Shown: in pieces, positions 43,085 through 51,026 of the stretch
Layout of the letters: every line of letters starts with the position of its first letter
Position numbering within the stretch: position 1 is the first letter of the stretch
From: CBDCGS01 sp965216915
Lineage (GTDB): Bacteria; Pseudomonadota; Alphaproteobacteria; UBA828
NCBI GenBank assembly: GCA_965216915.1
Contig: CBDCGS010000005.1
Span: 310,001 to 374,000 of the forward strand
DNA length: 64,000 bases
Reading direction: 5' to 3'
Made by a program: the position numbers and the translations under genes
The notes under the pieces: model-generated
Database searches by the model: none
What the model saw: only the letters and a program-made list of their open reading frames with translations
Told to the model about the DNA's origin: nothing

Positions 43085-43540
43085 CTATTCCGACACGTCG
43101 CGGACCAACGGCGGATCCTGCATCGCCGCGCACGCCTCAAGGACGGCATGCGTCTCCTGAGAGCCCAGCGGCTCGCCGTCGAAATAGGCGTCGCCGTCAC
43201 GCACGGTCACCACGCCGACGACGATCTCCGAGCCGCCGACGCGATCCAGCGCCGAGCCGTCGGACGCGCGCACGGCGTCGCGTAGCGGCAGCGCGATCTC
43301 GAGCCAATATTCGTGATCGGACGGGAGTTCGAGCTGCCCGGCGGCATCGAGGTCGGCGGGCGCCACAGGCTTGCCGTTCACGTCGACGCCCGGCTGATAG
43401 GCGACATCATCGGCCGGCTCGTGCGCGGTGAGCGCCGCGCAATCATCCACGGTGATGCGCACAGTCTCGGCGGTCGCCGCGCCTTCGACGGCGAGCAGCG
43501 AGAGCGAGAGAGCCAGGGCGAAAACGAGACGGGTGCGCAT
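43085..43540 (-). CDS. Secreted protein of unknown function
   Basis: A 151-residue protein with a clear signal peptide (MRTRLVFALALSLSLLAVEG, cleavage near ATAE, residue 25). The mature part is acidic, with two Cys (VDDCAALTAHEPADDV and VLEACAAMQDPP) that could form a disulfide. I recognise no family. It is on the same strand as tag and the kinase genes, 23 bases after tag. Confidence 0.7.
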   Translation of the reverse strand: MRTRLVFALALSLSLLAVEGAATAETVRITVDDCAALTAHEPADDVAYQPGVDVNGKPVAPADLDAAGQLELPSDHEYWLEIALPLRDAVRASDGSALDRVGGSEIVVGVVTVRDGDAYFDGEPLGSQETHAVLEACAAMQDPPLVRDVSE

Positions 43541-43563
43541 GCGCGCACGCTAGGAGGCGATCG

Positions 43564-44103
43564 CTAAGAGGTGCTTAACCAGGGCGGATCGAGCGTAAGG
43601 ATCGTCGCATAGACCGGGCAATCCTCGCGATGCGCGTCGGGCAGATAGCCGGTGCTCGTGAGGAACTCACGCACGATCTCGCCGCCGGTGAACTTGAACG
43701 TGCCGCGAAACAGCGTGACCCAAGCCTCCAGTGTTTGGGGATGGTGGGCATCGAGCCATGCGGCAAAGGAGCCGTGGCTCTCCTGCAGCGCGAGAACGCG
43801 CCGGGCGTTCTCGATGGCGGCGTTCACTTTCAGCCGGTTGCGGATGATCCCGGCGTCGGCGAGGAGGCGCGCGCGCTCATCCGCGCCATAGGCCGCGACG
43901 CGCGCGACCTCGAAGCCGTCATAGGCTGCGACGAAGGCCTCACGTTTCTTGAGGATGGTCAGCCAGGAGAGGCCGGCCTGGTTGATCTCCAGCACCAGGC
44001 GCTCGAAGAGCCGGGCATCATCGCGCACGGGGAAGCCATATTCGGTGTCGTGATAAGGCCCGTGATAGGGGTGGCCGGGTGCGGCGTCGCAATAGTGGCT
44101 CAC
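43564..44103 (-). CDS. tag: DNA-3-methyladenine glycosylase I
   Basis: Base excision glycosylase removing 3-methyladenine (179 residues). The N-terminal Cys5 and His18 (HYCDAAPG; PYHDTEYGFP) and the C-terminal H-x3-C pair (HREDCPVY) match the zinc ligands of E. coli Tag. The core has INQAGLSWLTILKKREAF and LLADAGIIRNRLKVNAAIENA. GTG start at 44103 overlaps the DUF1467 stop (GTGA), implying translational coupling. Confidence 0.93.
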   Translation of the reverse strand: MSHYCDAAPGHPYHGPYHDTEYGFPVRDDARLFERLVLEINQAGLSWLTILKKREAFVAAYDGFEVARVAAYGADERARLLADAGIIRNRLKVNAAIENARRVLALQESHGSFAAWLDAHHPQTLEAWVTLFRGTFKFTGGEIVREFLTSTGYLPDAHREDCPVYATILTLDPPWLSTS

Positions 44104-44339
44104 GCGAAGCTCTCGAGCGTCAATACCCCCGTCTCGACCAACGCGACGATGATGCCCGTCACGACGATCGCCACGGCCGTCGCGATCAGCGCCTTGCGCA
44201 GGAGCCTGGGGCGCACCGGCGCGCTCGGCGCATGGCCGGGCTCCGGGTTCTCGGACGTGCGGATCCCGAAAGGCAGCACGATGAACCAAGCGATCCACCA
44301 GAAGATGATGAACACCAGAGCGATGCTAAGCGCGCCCAT
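44100..44339 (-). CDS. DUF1467 family small membrane protein
   Basis: A 79-residue protein with two membrane segments (IALVFIIFWWIAWFIVLPFGI and ALIATAVAIVVTGIIVALVETG) separated by a proline-rich, basic loop (PSAPVRPRLLRKALI). This pattern, especially the WW...PFG and RPRLLRKAL stretches, is DUF1467. It is often next to mce and proS in alphaproteobacteria. Function unknown. Confidence 0.85.
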   Translation of the reverse strand: MGALSIALVFIIFWWIAWFIVLPFGIRTSENPEPGHAPSAPVRPRLLRKALIATAVAIVVTGIIVALVETGVLTLESFA

Positions 44340-44347
44340 GCCGTCCC

Positions 44348-44752
44348 TCAGGCCTGCTCGAGCTCGATCAGCGTGCCGCAGAAATCCTTCGGATGGAGAA
44401 ACAGCACAGGCTTGTCGTGCGCCCCGGGGCGCGGCTCACCATCGCCGAGCACGCGCGCCCCGGCGGCCACCAGATGGTCACGCGCGGCACGGATGTCGGC
44501 GACCTCGTAGCAGACATGGTGCACACCGCCGGCCGGGTTCTTCTTCAGGAAGCCCGCGATCGGCGAGGCGTCGTCGAGCGGATGAAGCAGCTCGATCTTC
44601 GTGTTGGGCAGCGTCACGAACACCGTGGTCACCCCATGGGCTGGCAAATCCACCGGAGCCGACACCTCGGCGCCGAGCGTCTGGCGATAGAGCGCGCGCG
44701 CCGCGGCGAGGTCGGGCACGACGATCGCCACATGGTTGAGCCGCCCGATCAT
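44348..44752 (-). CDS. mce: Methylmalonyl-CoA epimerase
   Basis: VOC-fold epimerase interconverting (2R)- and (2S)-methylmalonyl-CoA, needed for propionyl-CoA use. The 134-residue protein has metal-ligand motifs RLNHVAIVVPDL, GGVHHVCYEVADI and GTLIELEQ, plus LHPLDDASPIAGFLKKNPAGG. I use the ATG at 44752. It is in the rnj-mce-DUF1467 order common in this class. Confidence 0.93.
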   Translation of the reverse strand: MIGRLNHVAIVVPDLAAARALYRQTLGAEVSAPVDLPAHGVTTVFVTLPNTKIELLHPLDDASPIAGFLKKNPAGGVHHVCYEVADIRAARDHLVAAGARVLGDGEPRPGAHDKPVLFLHPKDFCGTLIELEQA

Positions 44753-44771
44753 GACCGCACCCTGCCCTCGC

Positions 44772-46445
44772 TCATACCGCCACCTCAACCATCTTGACCT
44801 CGATCACCGGTCGTTTGCCGCGGCTCTTGACGATCGCACGGCGCACCGCGAGCCGCACGGCCTCCTGCACCGGCCCCTCCTCGCGGGACCGCGCACGCGG
44901 CAGGCGGTCGATGGCGTCCTCCACGGCCTCCGCCAGCATCGCCTCCGCATCGTCCGTGTCGCCGCCGACCCCGCTGAGCACGATCTGGGGCGGCGCGATG
45001 ATGCGGCCCGTGCGGTCGGCGACCAGGGTCACGACCACGACACCATCGTACATGAGCTTGCGGCGCACCCGGATGGCGTCGTGCTCCGCGGGCATCAGCG
45101 CGGCGCCGTCGAGCACGAGCCGACCGGCGCGGGCGTGCCCGGTGATTTCCGCCGCACCGGGAGCGAGGCGGAGCACATCTCCGTTTTTCACGAGCACCGT
45201 CGTCGGCACCTGGAGCGCATCGGCAAGCGCCGCGTGAGCGATCATATGACGGGTCTCGCCGTGCACCGGCACGGCGATCTGCGGGCGCACCCATTGATAC
45301 ATCTGACGAAGCTCGCCACGGCATGGATGACCCGAGACGTGCACCGCGCTCTCCTTCTCGGTGATCACCTCGATGCCGCGCGCCACCAAGCGATTGTGCA
45401 TCAGCCCGATGGGTCGCTCGTTGCCGGGGATTATCTTCGACGAGAAGATCACCATGTCGCCAGCAGCGAGGCGAATGCGGGGATGGCTGTCGCCGGCAAT
45501 GCGCGCCATCGCGGCGCGCGGCTCGCCCTGGCAGCCCGTGCAGAGATAGACCGCCTGCTCCCGGTGCAGCGCCGCGCCCGCCTCCTCGTTGAGAAGGCGG
45601 AGACCGGAGTCGAGATAGCCGGTCTCCTGCGCCGCCCGGGCAAAGCGCTTCAGAGCGCGGCCCACCAGCACCGGCTCGCGGCCATTGGCGTGCGCGGCCT
45701 CCGCGATGGAGGCGAGGCGCGCGATATTGGAGGCGAAGAGCGTCACCGCGACGCCATGAGGGCAATTTGCGATGAGTTCGGTGAGCTTGTCGCGCACGCC
45801 GGCCTCGGAGCCGGATTCACCCTCGACCGTCGCGTTGGTCGAATCGCCGATCAGCGCCAGCACGCCACCCTCGCCGGCCCGGCGCACCGCGTCGACGTCG
45901 AAGTCGTCGCCAACCAGCGGGTCCGGGTCGATCTTCCAGTCGCCGGTGTGAAACACCGTGCCGAAGGGCGTCCGAATCACCAGGGCGTTGGGCTCCGGGA
46001 TCGAATGGGTGAGCGAGACGAAGGAGAGCCCGAAGGGCCCAAGCGCGAGCGTGCCCGCGAGCGGCACCTCGATCAGCGGCACCTCGTCGAGCAGCGAGGC
46101 CTCCTCCAGCTTGCCCCGCAGGATCGCCGCGGCGAAGGGCGTCGCATAGACCGGGCAGCGCAGCCGTGGCCAGAGATAGGCGACGGCGCCCAGATGATCC
46201 TCGTGCGCGTGGGTGAGGACGAGAGCGAGCAGATCGGCCCGGCGCTCCTCGATGAAGGCGGGGTCCGGCATGACCACGTCGACCCCCGGCAGCGAATCGC
46301 CGGGAAAGGTGATGCCGAGATCGACCATCAGCCATTTGCCCTGACAGGCATAGAGATTGAGGTTCATGCCGATCTCGCCCGCACCGCCGAGCGGCACGAA
46401 GTGTAGGGCGTCGGGCGCGATCTCCGGCGCGGTGGGCTCGGTCAT
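44772..46445 (-). CDS. rnj: Ribonuclease J
   Basis: Metallo-beta-lactamase/beta-CASP exo- and endoribonuclease (557 residues) for rRNA and mRNA processing. It shows FVPLGGAGEIGMNLN, the zinc motif THAHEDHLGA, FHTGDWKIDPDP, SDSTNA-equivalent IGDSTNATVEG, and HVSGHPCRGELRQMYQWVRPQIAVPVHGE. The ATG at 46445 shares ATGA with the coaX stop; the longer open frame is the coaX region out of frame. Confidence 0.96.
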   Translation of the reverse strand: MTEPTAPEIAPDALHFVPLGGAGEIGMNLNLYACQGKWLMVDLGITFPGDSLPGVDVVMPDPAFIEERRADLLALVLTHAHEDHLGAVAYLWPRLRCPVYATPFAAAILRGKLEEASLLDEVPLIEVPLAGTLALGPFGLSFVSLTHSIPEPNALVIRTPFGTVFHTGDWKIDPDPLVGDDFDVDAVRRAGEGGVLALIGDSTNATVEGESGSEAGVRDKLTELIANCPHGVAVTLFASNIARLASIAEAAHANGREPVLVGRALKRFARAAQETGYLDSGLRLLNEEAGAALHREQAVYLCTGCQGEPRAAMARIAGDSHPRIRLAAGDMVIFSSKIIPGNERPIGLMHNRLVARGIEVITEKESAVHVSGHPCRGELRQMYQWVRPQIAVPVHGETRHMIAHAALADALQVPTTVLVKNGDVLRLAPGAAEITGHARAGRLVLDGAALMPAEHDAIRVRRKLMYDGVVVVTLVADRTGRIIAPPQIVLSGVGGDTDDAEAMLAEAVEDAIDRLPRARSREEGPVQEAVRLAVRRAIVKSRGKRPVIEVKMVEVAV

Positions 46446-47224
46446 TCGCCCGCCCGGTGGCGCCGATGCACGGCAAGCAGGCCGACGATCGTGAGATCCG
46501 CGTCGACGACGTCGATGACGGGCGTGCCATCGGCGAAGAGCGGCGCGAGGCCGCCCGTTGCGATGGTGCGCACCGGCTCCGCACGGGCCGCCTTGAGCCG
46601 CGCGACGATGCCCTCGATCAACCCGACATAGCCCCAATAGATGCCCGATTGCATGGCCGACACGGTGGACTTGCCGATCACCGCGTCGGGCTTTTCCACG
46701 GCGATGCGCGGCAGGCGCGCCGCCGCCTGGTGCAAGGCTTCGAGCGAGAGGTTGATGCCGGGCGCGATCACGCCGCCCTCGTAGGCGCCATCCGCGCCCA
46801 CCACGTCGAACGTCGTCGCGGTGCCGAAATCGACGATGATCAGCGCGCCTTCGTAGCGGGCGTGCGCACCGACCGCGTTGACCAGCCGGTCGGCGCCGAC
46901 CTCCTCGGGCCGCGGCATGTCGATCCTGATGCCGAGCGATACGCCGGGATCGCCGATCACCCGCGCCTCGCATCCGCAATAGCTCTCGCAGAGCACGCGC
47001 AGCGCGCGCACGCCCTGCGGCACCACCGAGGCGATGATCGCCTCATCCACATCGTCGAGGCCGAAGCCCGCGCGGCGCATCAGCTGCTCGAGCCAAACCG
47101 CATACTCGTCCGCAGTGCGGCGCGCATCGGTCATCGCGCGCCATTGGCCGCGGGGGGCCTCGGTGCCGGCCTCGAACACGGCGAAGACCGTGTTCGTGTT
47201 GCCGACGTCAATCGCGAGCAGCAT
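46442..47224 (-). CDS. coaX: Type III pantothenate kinase
   Basis: First step of CoA synthesis, feedback-insensitive type. The 260-residue protein has the ASKHA phosphate motif MLLAIDVGNTNTVFAVFE, PEEVGADRLVNAVGAHARY, LIIVDFGTATTFDVV and ATGGLAPLFADGTPVID. I use the ATG at 47224; an upstream ATG at 47239 adds five residues. It overlaps birA by 17 bases and rnj by 4, so translation is coupled. Confidence 0.95.
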   Translation of the reverse strand: MLLAIDVGNTNTVFAVFEAGTEAPRGQWRAMTDARRTADEYAVWLEQLMRRAGFGLDDVDEAIIASVVPQGVRALRVLCESYCGCEARVIGDPGVSLGIRIDMPRPEEVGADRLVNAVGAHARYEGALIIVDFGTATTFDVVGADGAYEGGVIAPGINLSLEALHQAAARLPRIAVEKPDAVIGKSTVSAMQSGIYWGYVGLIEGIVARLKAARAEPVRTIATGGLAPLFADGTPVIDVVDADLTIVGLLAVHRRHRAGE

Positions 47225-47987
47225 CGGCCGTCCTCGCATCGCCGTGGAACACCTCGCCCGCAGTCACCGCGTGTCGCGTGCCATCGGGCTCGGTGAGGAT
47301 GAGAGCACCGGTGTCGTCGAGACCGTCGAACGTGCCGATGCGCCGCCGCGCGCCGACCTGGACAGTCACGGTCTCACCGAGCCCATGGGCGCGCGCGAGC
47401 CAGCCGGCGCGGATCGGGCCGAAGCCCTCCGCCAGCCAGCGCGCGCGCCACGCCGCGAACGCCGCGACACAGCGCTCGAGCGCGGCGGCGGGCGCGGGCG
47501 GCTCCGCGCCCTCGGCCGCGAGGCTCGTCGAGGGCCGGGGCGCCCCAAGCCCCGGGTGATGGGCGAGGTTCACGCCAACCCCCAGCACGACCCAGTCGAT
47601 GCCACGATCCGCCTCCAGCGATGATTCGAGCAAGATCCCCGCCACTTTACGCCCGTCCGCAAGAATATCGTTCGGCCATTTGCACCGCGCGCGGCCGGGC
47701 AGCGCGCCATCGATGACATCCGCCGCCGCCAGCGCGGCGACGAAGGAGAGTTCCGGCGCACGGGCCGCCGGCACCCCCGGGCGCGCGACGATGGAAAGGT
47801 AGAGGTTGCCCGACGGCGATATCCAGCTGCGGCCGCGGCGCCCCCGGCCGGCTCTCTGTGTGCGGGCCCAGACCACGGTGCCGTCGGGCGCGCCCTCGTT
47901 CGCGCGCGCCTTGGCTCGGTCGTTGGTGCTATCGGTGTCATCGAGCGCGACGAGCGTGTAGCCGTCGGGGAGCGCGGGCGCGGCCAT
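47208..47987 (-). CDS. birA: Biotin-[acetyl-CoA-carboxylase] ligase
   Basis: Attaches biotin to acetyl-CoA carboxylase carrier protein. The 259-residue protein is the form without the N-terminal DNA-binding domain, so it does not act as the biotin repressor. It shows DSTNDRAKA, the biotinyl-AMP loop RAGRGRRGRSWISPSGNLYLSI, KWPNDIL and GVGVNLAHHPG. It lies directly after nuoN. Confidence 0.94.
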   Translation of the reverse strand: MAAPALPDGYTLVALDDTDSTNDRAKARANEGAPDGTVVWARTQRAGRGRRGRSWISPSGNLYLSIVARPGVPAARAPELSFVAALAAADVIDGALPGRARCKWPNDILADGRKVAGILLESSLEADRGIDWVVLGVGVNLAHHPGLGAPRPSTSLAAEGAEPPAPAAALERCVAAFAAWRARWLAEGFGPIRAGWLARAHGLGETVTVQVGARRRIGTFDGLDDTGALILTEPDGTRHAVTAGEVFHGDARTADAARD

Positions 47988-48002
47988 TAGGCCCGGCCTG
48001 CC

Positions 48003-49463
48003 TCAGGGAAAGAGCGCCGCGGCGGCCGCCTCGGCGCCGGCGAGAAGCGGCGTCGGATAGGCGAAGAAGAACACCGTGATGATGCCCGTTCCCGCGAGGA
48101 CAGCCGTGATCTCCGCGCCCACCGGCCGGTCGAAGCCCTCGCTCGGCTCGTCGAAGTACATCACCTTGACGATGCGGATGTAGTAGAAGGCGCCCACCAC
48201 GCTCGCGAGCACGCCGACGATCGCAAGCCCATAGAGTCCCTCCTCGATCGCCGCGAGGAAGACGTAAAGCTTGCCGAAGAAGCCGGCGAGCGGCGGTATG
48301 CCCGCCATCGAGAACATGAAGATTGCAAGCGCAAGCGCCATGCCGGGATTGGTCTTGGAGAGGCCGGAGAGGTCGCTGATCTCCTCCACCATCTGGCCCC
48401 GCTGGCGCATGGCGAGGATGCAGGCGAAGCCGCCGAGCGTCATCACCATGTAGATGGCCATGTAGATCAGGACGCCGCGCACGCCGTCGGGCGTGCCGGC
48501 CGAGAGGCCGACGAGCGCGTAGCCGACATGGCCGATCGAGCTGTAGGCCATCAGCCGCTTAATGTTCTTCTGCCCGATCGCCGCGAAGGAGCCGAGCACC
48601 ATCGAGGCGATCGAGATGAAGATGATGATCTGCTCCCACTGCGCGCCGATCTCGGCGAACGGCCCGAGGAAGACGCGGAGGAAGAGCGCGATCGCCGCGA
48701 CCTTGGGCGCCGCCGAGAAGAACGCGGTGACCGGGGTCGGCGCGCCTTCATAGACGTCCGGCGTCCACATGTGGAACGGCACCGCCGAAACCTTGAAGGC
48801 AAGCGCGGCGGCGACGAAGACGAGGCCGATCAGAAGGCCGATCTCGGTCGACGGGTTCTCGCCGCCCTCGGCGAGGCGCTGTGCGATCAGCTCGAACTCG
48901 GTGACGCCGGCGAAGCCATAGACCATCGAGCAGCCATAGAGCAGCAGGCCGGAGGAGAGCGCGCCGAGCACGAAATATTTCAGCCCCGCCTCGGTCGAGC
49001 GCACCGAATCGCGGTGGAACGCCGCGACGATGTAGAGCGAGAGGCTCTGCAGCTCGAGCCCGACATAGAGCGCGATCAGATCGTTCGCCGAGATCATCAG
49101 CATCATGCCGAGCGTCGCGAACACGATCAGCACGGGGAACTCGAACCGGTTCATCCCGCCTTCGCGGCGCACATAGCCGAAGCCCATGATCAGCGTCACG
49201 GCGGCACCGATCAGCACCAGGCATTTCATGAAGGAGGAGAAGGTGTCGGTGACGAAGAGCCCGAAGAACGTCGTCTCGCGCTCGCCGGTGCCGACGAGCA
49301 CCATGATGAATGCGACCGCCATCACCGCGCAGCTCATCCAGGTGAGCACGCGGGTCGAGCGGTCGCCGATGAAGACGCCGATCATCAGCAGCACGCAGGA
49401 GGCGCCCGCGAGCAGGATCTCCGGCAGAGCGGGCATATAGTCTGGCGCGACGAAGTCTTGCAT
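48003..49463 (-). CDS. nuoN: NADH-quinone oxidoreductase subunit N
   Basis: Antiporter-like proton channel of complex I, 486 residues and about 14 membrane spans. It has SANDLIALYVGLELQSLSLYI, FKVSAVPFHMWTPDVYEGAPTPVTAFFS and KRLMAYSSIGHVGYALVGLS, including the conserved Lys in the HMWTPD region. Last nuo gene of the operon. Confidence 0.97.
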   Translation of the reverse strand: MQDFVAPDYMPALPEILLAGASCVLLMIGVFIGDRSTRVLTWMSCAVMAVAFIMVLVGTGERETTFFGLFVTDTFSSFMKCLVLIGAAVTLIMGFGYVRREGGMNRFEFPVLIVFATLGMMLMISANDLIALYVGLELQSLSLYIVAAFHRDSVRSTEAGLKYFVLGALSSGLLLYGCSMVYGFAGVTEFELIAQRLAEGGENPSTEIGLLIGLVFVAAALAFKVSAVPFHMWTPDVYEGAPTPVTAFFSAAPKVAAIALFLRVFLGPFAEIGAQWEQIIIFISIASMVLGSFAAIGQKNIKRLMAYSSIGHVGYALVGLSAGTPDGVRGVLIYMAIYMVMTLGGFACILAMRQRGQMVEEISDLSGLSKTNPGMALALAIFMFSMAGIPPLAGFFGKLYVFLAAIEEGLYGLAIVGVLASVVGAFYYIRIVKVMYFDEPSEGFDRPVGAEITAVLAGTGIITVFFFAYPTPLLAGAEAAAAALFP

Positions 49464-49474
49464 GCCCCTCGGTC

Positions 49475-51022
49475 CTACTTCAGCGCCGCGAGCGCAGGCC
49501 CGGCGGCGCCCGGCTCGATCATCTCATGCGCCACCGGGAGGTCCGGCGCGCCGTTGGTCTGTGCGATCAGGTTCTCGACGGAGACGTGGAGCACGTCGAG
49601 GAACGGCTCCGGATAGATGCCCATCGCGAGCGCGATGCCGATCAGTGGCGCGAACACGCCGGCCTCCCGCCAGTTGAGATCGGTGATCGACTTGAGATCC
49701 TCGCGCGTCAACTCGCCGAAGATCACCTTGCGATAGAGCCAGAGCATGTAGGCCGCGCCCAGGATCGCGCCCGTGAGCGCGAGCATCGCGACCCAGGTGT
49801 TCACCTGGAAGGCGCCGACGATCACCATGAACTCGCCGATGAAGCCGCCCGTGCCCGGCAGCCCGACCGAGGCCAGCATGAAGATCATGAACGCGAAGGC
49901 GTAGATCGGCATGCGGTGCACGAGACCGCCATAGCGCGCGATCTCGCGGGTGTGCATGCGGTCGTAGACGACGCCGACGCAGAGGAAGAGCGCCGCGGAG
50001 ACGATGCCGTGGCTCAGCATCTGGATGATGCCGCCCTCGATGCCCTGCGGCGTGAGCGTGAAGATGCCGACCGTCACGATGCCCATATGGGCCACGGAGG
50101 AATAGGCGATCAGCTTCTTCATATCCTGCTGCATGAGCGCGACCAGCGAGGTGTAGATGATCGCGATCACGCTCAGCGAGTAGATGAAGGGCGTGAAGAA
50201 CTCCGTCGCATCCGGCAGCATCGGCAGCGAGAAGCGCAGGAAGCCGTAGCCGCCCATCTTCAGGAGGATGCCGGCGAGGATCACCGAACCGGCGGTCGGC
50301 GCCTCGACATGCGCGTCCGGCAGCCAGGTATGGAACGGCCACATCGGCAGCTTCACCGCGAAGGAGGCGAAGAGCGCGAGCCAAAGCCAATTCTGCACCC
50401 CGGACTCGAAGGAATGCGCCATCAGCGTCGGGATGTCGGTGGTGCCCGCCTCGAGATACATGAAGAGGATCGCGAGCAGGAACAACACCGAGCCGACGAG
50501 CGTGTAGAGGAAGAACTTGAAGGCCGAATAGACCCGCCGCGCGCCGCCCCACACCCCGATGATCAGGAACATCGGGATCAGCTGGCCCTCGAAGAAGATG
50601 TAGAACATCACGAAATCGAGGGAGCAGAAGACACCCACGATCAGCGTCTCGATCACGAGGAACGCGATCATGAACTCGCGCACGCGCGTCTTGATCGCCG
50701 ACCACGCCGAGAGGATGCAGATCGGAATCAGGAAGGTGGTGAGCACCAGGAAGAAGACGGAGATGCCGTCGACGCCGAGGTGGTAGCTCACATTGTACTC
50801 GGGCAGCCACGGCACATGTTCGACGAACTGGAACTCGGCGGTCGAGGTGTCGAAGTCCGCGATCAGGAGGAGCGAGAGCGCGAAGGTCACGACCGAGGTC
50901 CAGAGCGCCACGTGCCGCGCGTTCTCGGCGACCGTCTTCTCGTCGCCGCGGATCATCAGAATGAACGCGACGCCTGCGAGCGGCAGGAACGTGACGGTCG
51001 AGAGGATCGGCCAGTCGGTCAT
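49475..51022 (-). CDS. nuoM: NADH-quinone oxidoreductase subunit M
   Basis: Antiporter-like proton channel of complex I (515 residues, about 14 spans). Conserved stretches are NVSYHLGVDGISVFFLVLT, FFEGQLIPMFLIIGVWG, FAVKLPMWPFHTWLPDAHVEAPT and KKLIAYSSVAHMGIV. I use the ATG at 51022; the upstream extension lies in the nuoL 3' end. Confidence 0.97.
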   Translation of the reverse strand: MTDWPILSTVTFLPLAGVAFILMIRGDEKTVAENARHVALWTSVVTFALSLLLIADFDTSTAEFQFVEHVPWLPEYNVSYHLGVDGISVFFLVLTTFLIPICILSAWSAIKTRVREFMIAFLVIETLIVGVFCSLDFVMFYIFFEGQLIPMFLIIGVWGGARRVYSAFKFFLYTLVGSVLFLLAILFMYLEAGTTDIPTLMAHSFESGVQNWLWLALFASFAVKLPMWPFHTWLPDAHVEAPTAGSVILAGILLKMGGYGFLRFSLPMLPDATEFFTPFIYSLSVIAIIYTSLVALMQQDMKKLIAYSSVAHMGIVTVGIFTLTPQGIEGGIIQMLSHGIVSAALFLCVGVVYDRMHTREIARYGGLVHRMPIYAFAFMIFMLASVGLPGTGGFIGEFMVIVGAFQVNTWVAMLALTGAILGAAYMLWLYRKVIFGELTREDLKSITDLNWREAGVFAPLIGIALAMGIYPEPFLDVLHVSVENLIAQTNGAPDLPVAHEMIEPGAAGPALAALK

Positions 51023-51026
51023 GTGC

